Assembly: GCF_007994225.1 (NCBI RefSeq) | Contig: NZ_VLLL01000001.1 | Location: forward strand, 27,730 to 91,729 | DNA: 64,000 nt | Reading direction: 5' to 3' | DNA from: Stackebrandtia albiflava | GTDB taxonomy: Bacteria; Actinomycetota; Actinomycetes; Mycobacteriales; Micromonosporaceae | Shown here: positions 60,246 to 64,000 of the stretch, piece after piece | Position numbering within the stretch: the first letter of the stretch is position 1 | Layout of the letters: each line of letters opens with the position of its first letter | Position numbers and translations under genes: made by a program | Notes under the pieces: model-generated | Told to the model about the DNA's origin: nothing | The model's database searches: none | What the model saw: only the letters and a program-made list of their open reading frames with translations

Positions 60246-62549
60246 CTACGGCCGGCCGGACCGGAGGTCGGTGGCCTTGCGGCGCCAGGTCTCGGCCTCG
60301 TCGGAGTCGCCGCGTCGCGCCAACAGGTCGGCGAGGCTGGTCAACACCTTGGCGTACTCGGACCGCGACTCGCGATACCACTCGCCCGCAGGTCCGTCGG
60401 CCGACCTGCACCACCCGGGCAGATCGTCCCAGGTGGTCGCGCCGGCGTCGACGGCTCGGCGGTACCAGCGTTCGGCCTCTATGAAGGAACCACGTTCGAC
60501 CAGCAACGCACCGAGTCCGGCCATCGCCTCGGCGTCCCCCTCCTCGACGCCCCTACGGAACCAGCGTTCCGCCTCCACCGACGCGCCACGCTCGGCCAAC
60601 ATCTCACCCAGTCCGGCCATCGCCCCGGCACCGCCGGCCTCGGCACCCCGCTCGAACCAGCGTTCCGCCTCGGCGGACGCACCACGCTTGCGGAGCACCT
60701 CCCCCAGCCCGCCCATCGCATCGGCATCACCCGCCTCAGCCAACCTGCGGAACCACTTCTCGGCGTCCGTCAGGTCCCCGCACATCATGAGAACGCCGGC
60801 CAGGACGGTCGCAGCACCGTGGTCACCCGCGTCCGCGGCGCGGCATAGCCAGAACTCGGCCTGGCGGACGTCACCACTGACCATGAGCAGGTTGCCGAAG
60901 ACGACCGGGATGTCGGCGGCGATCCGATCCCCGAGGAAGGCACCGAGGAATCCGTGGACGGCATCGTCGTCCGGCGGTCCTTCGGCGGTGAGCCTGCGGA
61001 CCCAGGGCGCGGCCTCGGTGGCGAAAGCCTGCACCGTCGGCATGTCGAGGTCTTCGCTGCCGGCCTCCCGCATCATCGGCAGTACCGCGAGACCCGCCAT
61101 CGCGAGCAGGTCACCCAGGTCGGCGGCCCGGCGTAGCCAGGGTTCGGCCTCGGCGAGATCACCACGTGCCAGCAGGAGGCGCGCGAGGGAGCGCATCGCG
61201 GTCCCGTTCGAGGCGTCCGCGCCCCGGCGGTACCAGGCCTCCGCCTCGACCGGGTCGCCGCGTTCCTCGGCGAGGCGGCCCAGTTCGCACACGGTCTCCG
61301 GGTCGATCGATTGCCCGCCATGCGGGGTCTCGGGCTCCGCCTCGTCGCTCGGGTCGCCGGGTGACGCCGTCGCGGCCTCGGGCCGGTCTTCGGTCGGCAT
61401 GGACGGTGGCGGAGCCGGATCGGCGCCGTCCGGTGGAGGGGGCGGCGCGCCGGTACGTCCCGGCGCGGCGAAGTCACCGCCGCCGTCGTGGGACGGGACG
61501 GTGGTGAGACCGCCGTAGGCGACGACGGTCTCGGGCTGGTCGATGGCGGTGGGGGCGATGCCGGTGGCGCGGTGCAGCAGCGTAGCGACCAGCGGCATCC
61601 GGGAGGCGCCGCCGACCAGGAACAGTCCGGCCAGGTCGCCGGGTTCCCTTCCGACGGCGCGGATCAGTGTCCGTGTGAGTCGTACGGTCCTGTCGAGGAG
61701 TGGCCGCGCGAGGGTCTCCAGTTCGCCCCTGGTGAGGTGGGATTCCTTCTCCACCAGTGGAATGAGCAGATCGACGTGGTTCTCCCTGGAGAGCCGTTCC
61801 TTGGCCGCCCGGACGTCGTCGAGGAAGTGCCGGCGCTGACGTCTCTCGTCGGGCCGCTGCGGATCCATCAGTTTCCACCACTGTGGATCCTCGCGGTGTG
61901 GACGGCCGAGATGGTCAGTCAGGGCGTGGTCGACGTCCACGCCGCCCAGGTCGGAGGCACCGTCGGCAGCCAGGACGTCGAATCCCGTGTCGGTCCGCCG
62001 CACGACCGAGATGTCGAAGGTGCCACCGCCCAGGTCGTAGACGGCGATCACCGATCCCACGGGGACCCCGGCCGCCTGCCGGCGCGAGAAGTAGCGCGCC
62101 GCCGCCACCGGTTCGGGCAGCAGTCGCGGTGAGGCCATGCCCGCCGACTCGGCGGCGTCGATGAGGGTCTGGCGCCGCACCGGCCCCCACGTGGCCGGGT
62201 GCGTCAGCGTCAACGGGGGAACGGAACCGGTCACCCGGACGCATTCGTCGCGGACCCGTCCGAGGATCGCGGCGAACATGTCCCGCACGGTCACCTCGGC
62301 GTCGCCGAGCAGTACCGTCCCGTCGTCGATTCGGCGCTTGGGATGGGGTTCCAGGCGCTCGGGGTACAGGCGGGCCGAATGCGTCGCGTCGCGTCCCACC
62401 GTCAGGTCTCCGGCGGTCCCCTTGAACACCGCCGATCCCAGCAACGGCGATCCGTCGAACAGCAGCGGGGTCGCCCGGCCGTCCTCCGCGCCCACGACGG
62501 CCACGGTGTGAGAGGTTCCCAGGTCCACGCTCACACTCACCGGCCGCAT
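60246..62549 (-). CDS. Hsp70-like ATPase fused to Sel1-like/TPR repeats
   Basis: A 767-residue fusion. Residues 1-~365 are an Hsp70 nucleotide-binding domain: SVDLGTSHTVAVVG (phosphate 1), HPATWGPVRRQTLIDAAESAG, LLPEPVAAARYF, VYDLGGGTFDISVV (phosphate 2) and LVGGASRMPLV (adenosine). The peptide-binding domain is missing. A Pro/Asp/Glu linker (~365-430) leads to about eight Sel1-like repeats (AEAWYRRGADA, AEPWLRRAADLGD, AEKWFRRLAEAGD, AERWFERGAEAG, AERWFRRGVEEGD and so on). It is not DnaK. It probably works as an ATP-switched scaffold, with repeats binding partners; that is inference. ATG at 62549. Confidence 0.87.
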   Translation of the reverse strand: MRPVSVSVDLGTSHTVAVVGAEDGRATPLLFDGSPLLGSAVFKGTAGDLTVGRDATHSARLYPERLEPHPKRRIDDGTVLLGDAEVTVRDMFAAILGRVRDECVRVTGSVPPLTLTHPATWGPVRRQTLIDAAESAGMASPRLLPEPVAAARYFSRRQAAGVPVGSVIAVYDLGGGTFDISVVRRTDTGFDVLAADGASDLGGVDVDHALTDHLGRPHREDPQWWKLMDPQRPDERRQRRHFLDDVRAAKERLSRENHVDLLIPLVEKESHLTRGELETLARPLLDRTVRLTRTLIRAVGREPGDLAGLFLVGGASRMPLVATLLHRATGIAPTAIDQPETVVAYGGLTTVPSHDGGGDFAAPGRTGAPPPPPDGADPAPPPSMPTEDRPEAATASPGDPSDEAEPETPHGGQSIDPETVCELGRLAEERGDPVEAEAWYRRGADASNGTAMRSLARLLLARGDLAEAEPWLRRAADLGDLLAMAGLAVLPMMREAGSEDLDMPTVQAFATEAAPWVRRLTAEGPPDDDAVHGFLGAFLGDRIAADIPVVFGNLLMVSGDVRQAEFWLCRAADAGDHGAATVLAGVLMMCGDLTDAEKWFRRLAEAGDADAMGGLGEVLRKRGASAEAERWFERGAEAGGAGAMAGLGEMLAERGASVEAERWFRRGVEEGDAEAMAGLGALLVERGSFIEAERWYRRAVDAGATTWDDLPGWCRSADGPAGEWYRESRSEYAKVLTSLADLLARRGDSDEAETWRRKATDLRSGRP

Positions 62550-62797
62550 GGAGGCAACATACCGGCGGTGTTCGGCGACCGGTACACGATGCGGCCCGAT
62601 GCGGGCCCCCTCACCGGAATCGGCGCGCCGACGGTACGGCTCTCCGGTGGACGTGGTGGTCACCGACGCACGAACACCGTCGGCACCGGGCGTCCGGATT
62701 CCGGCGGGCATTCCGTCGCCGGGGAAGCCGCCCGGATCGCCCCCATACGGGACGAACCGCATCCCCGTGGGGCGAGGTGATGCCGTGGTGCCGGGGG
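62550..62797. other. 248-base gap
   Basis: No gene seen. It lies upstream of the Hsp70-like gene and downstream of the HxlR gene, both on the minus strand. Promoter elements of the fusion gene must lie here but none stands out. Confidence 0.4.
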
Positions 62798-63466
62798 TCA
62801 GGCGAAGGCCGCCACCAGGGCGGTGACGGCCGCATGGTCGCCGGTGACGGCCACCGATCCGTGCCGTTCGTGCGCGTCCAGGGGTTCCCCGGCGAACAGG
62901 ACTCGGCTCCACAGTGTGGAGTCGGTCGCCACGGTGGCCGCGGCGTCGGCGGGTTCGCCTGCGCAGACCGTGAATCGGCCGTCCGACACGGTGGTGTGGT
63001 ATCGGCTGACGGGCGGCGACGGCCGGCGGTCGTCGTGGAGGTGGAGGGCGACGGTCGGAAGCGTGGTGAGGCCGGACGGCGCCATCGTCCGCATCGCGAT
63101 GATCACCGCGTCGGGGGTCATCCCGCCGGTGGTGGCGGGGTCGGGTCCGTCCGTGTACCAGCGTCCGAGGTCTCGCAGGATCGTCTCCAGACCGCGCCCC
63201 CATTCGGTCACGGCGTACACCCGGGTGCGGGCGGGGTCCGGAAGCGCCCGGTGGGTCACGATCCCGGCGTCCTCGAGGTGGCGCAACCGTCCGGTCAGGA
63301 CCGCGGGGGTGATGCCGCGAACGGTTTCGGCCAGGTCGGCGAAGCGCTTCGGCCCCAGGAGCAGTTCCCGCACGATGATCAGCGTCCACCGGTCTCCCAC
63401 CAGGTCGAGGGCGTTCGCGGCCCGGCAGGCGTCTCCGTGTTCGGCATAGCTGCGTATCACCGGCAT
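62798..63466 (-). CDS. HxlR-family transcriptional regulator with C-terminal sterol-carrier-like domain
   Basis: A 222-residue regulator. Residues ~10-105 are an HxlR-type winged helix: GDACRAANALDLVGDRWTLIIVREL, FADLAETVRGITPAVLTGRLRHLEDAGIV and YAVTEWGRGLETIL, with one Cys near the start as is typical. The C-terminal ~100 residues (ALHLHDDR ... FTVCAGEPADAAATVATD) look like an SCP2-type ligand domain. ATG at 63466. Divergent from the DUF899 gene 49 bases away; dyads in between suggest that it controls that gene and itself. Confidence 0.87.
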   Translation of the reverse strand: MPVIRSYAEHGDACRAANALDLVGDRWTLIIVRELLLGPKRFADLAETVRGITPAVLTGRLRHLEDAGIVTHRALPDPARTRVYAVTEWGRGLETILRDLGRWYTDGPDPATTGGMTPDAVIIAMRTMAPSGLTTLPTVALHLHDDRRPSPPVSRYHTTVSDGRFTVCAGEPADAAATVATDSTLWSRVLFAGEPLDAHERHGSVAVTGDHAAVTALVAAFA

Positions 63467-63480
63467 CCATTGATCGTAGC

Positions 63481-63512
63481 TTCAAGATACTCGGCACTAT
63501 GTTTAAGATAGT
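63481..63512. promoter_or_regulatory. Operator/promoter region between HxlR and DUF899 genes
   Basis: TTCAAGATACT (63481-63491) and TTTAAGATAGT (63502-63512) are imperfect direct repeats 21 bp apart, that is, two helix turns. ACTAT...ATAGT arms (63496-63500 and 63508-63512) form a dyad. TAAGAT (63504-63509) is a -10 that would start the DUF899 message at its ATG. Repressor binding here would block it. Confidence 0.5.
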
Positions 63513-63515
63513 GAC

Positions 63516-64000
63516 ATGACAGAGAACCGCACGACTCCACCGGCACCCCCCGTCGTCGACCGCGCCACCTGGTTGCGGGAACGGGAGGCCCTACTGGTGC
63601 GGGAGAAGGAGCACACCCGCGCCGGCGACGCCATCGCGGCCGCCCGGCGACGACTCCCCATGACCGAGGTGACACCGCTGTCCCTGCCCGGGGCGAACGG
63701 TCCGACCCCGCTCGTCGACATGTTCGAGGGACGCGACGAGCTCGTCGTCTACAAGCACATGTGGGAGGAGGGGAAGCCGATCGCGCAGCAGTGCGAAGGC
63801 TGCACCATCACCATCTGGGACTTCCAGAACGCCGCCTACCTCAACGCGCGCGGCGTCACGTTCGCGGTGTGGTGTCCCGGCCCGCAGGAGGAACTGACGA
63901 GGTTCCGGGAGTTCATGGGTTACACCCATCCGTGGTACTCCACCCGAGGCGTGGACGACCCGGCCTACGCCGGCGGCGGCGCGATCGCCGTGTTCCTGCG
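63516..64000 (+). CDS. DUF899 family thioredoxin-like protein (partial at 3' end)
   Basis: The first 161 residues of a DUF899 protein, cut by the window end. Diagnostic parts are VVDRATWLREREALLVREKEHTRAGDAIAAARRRLPM, ELVVYKHMWEEGKPIAQQCEGCT (with the CEGC Cys pair), and FAVWCPGPQEELTRFREFMGY. The family has a thioredoxin-like fold and no assigned reaction. ATG at 63516 appears leaderless. It is divergent from an HxlR regulator, a redox/aldehyde-sensing family, which suggests inducible expression. Confidence 0.88.
   Translation, partial: MTENRTTPPAPPVVDRATWLREREALLVREKEHTRAGDAIAAARRRLPMTEVTPLSLPGANGPTPLVDMFEGRDELVVYKHMWEEGKPIAQQCEGCTITIWDFQNAAYLNARGVTFAVWCPGPQEELTRFREFMGYTHPWYSTRGVDDPAYAGGGAIAVFL

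Noticed and set aside
60246-62549. Annotation as chaperone DnaK
   Set aside because: The peptide-binding domain is absent and replaced by Sel1-like repeats; no grpE or dnaJ gene is adjacent.

Overview
The window is chromosomal DNA from a very GC-rich actinobacterium. The evidence is strong GC bias at third codon positions, many GTG starts, frequent start/stop overlaps (ATGA, GTGA, TTGA), several apparently leaderless promoters and actinobacterial marker genes: a PimB-like mannosyltransferase, ClgR/PspA/PspM, PepR beside polynucleotide phosphorylase, flavin-dependent ThyX next to DapA and RNase J, and a TIGR03086-type (mycothiol-associated) protein. The gene order pnp-pepR-dapB ... thyX-dapA-rnj ... 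SDR ... ftsK ... rimO-pgsA-pncC-clgR-pspA-pspM resembles the mycobacterial Rv2783c-Rv2743c stretch, and SRPBCC-fadD15-pimB resembles Rv2185c-Rv2188c. A Glycomycetaceae- or Micromonosporaceae-like host would fit, but the genus cannot be fixed from sequence reading alone. I see no IS element, CRISPR array, integrase or rRNA.

Layout. 0-10 kb: ROK glucokinase, two SRPBCC proteins, FadD15-like acyl-CoA ligase, a NarL-type two-component pair, PimB-like mannosyltransferase with an M48 membrane protease, and a NYN-domain protein. 10-23.6 kb is accessory: DoxX; a secreted pertussis/scabin-like ADP-ribosyltransferase translationally coupled to a small cytoplasmic protein; an ABC-F ATPase with a possible uORF/hairpin leader; DUF2254; a TIGR03086/AraC pair; an atypical flavoprotein reductase; then a poorly coding stretch (19.6-23 kb) with two paralogous small membrane proteins and an LPTTG-anchored protein. 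23.6-26.3 kb: APH-like kinase, tandem GNAT, SAM hydrolase. 26.6-42.2 kb is the conserved core: pspM-pspA-clgR, pncC-pgsA-rimO, ftsK, a secreted 5'-nucleotidase, LtrA, an SDR, rnj-dapA-thyX. 42.4-52 kb is accessory again: RHH/DUF4097 module, a soluble FtsK-like ATPase coupled to a coiled-coil membrane protein, two secreted cell-wall proteins, DUF2752, YcaQ-like glycosylase, GNAT, LppM-like lipoprotein. 52-59.6 kb is the translation/RNA block dapB-pepR-pnp-rpsO-ribF-truB plus a MazG-like gene. 59.7-64 kb: a small zinc-ribbon protein, tRNA-Lys(CTT), a fusion of Hsp70 with Sel1-like repeats, an HxlR regulator and a divergent DUF899 gene cut by the window end.

How the parts relate. The core genes are housekeeping: lysine/peptidoglycan precursor synthesis (dapA, dapB), RNA turnover (rnj, pnp), ribosome and tRNA modification (rimO, truB), flavin and thymidylate synthesis, chromosome segregation and envelope stress. 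Many convergent gene ends carry strong hairpins suited to two-way termination. The most interesting candidates for undescribed biology are the ADP-ribosyltransferase with its coupled partner (possible toxin-immunity pair), the split FtsK-like/membrane-anchor pair, the possible attenuator ahead of the ABC-F gene, the Hsp70-Sel1 fusion, and the repeat cluster ahead of dapB.
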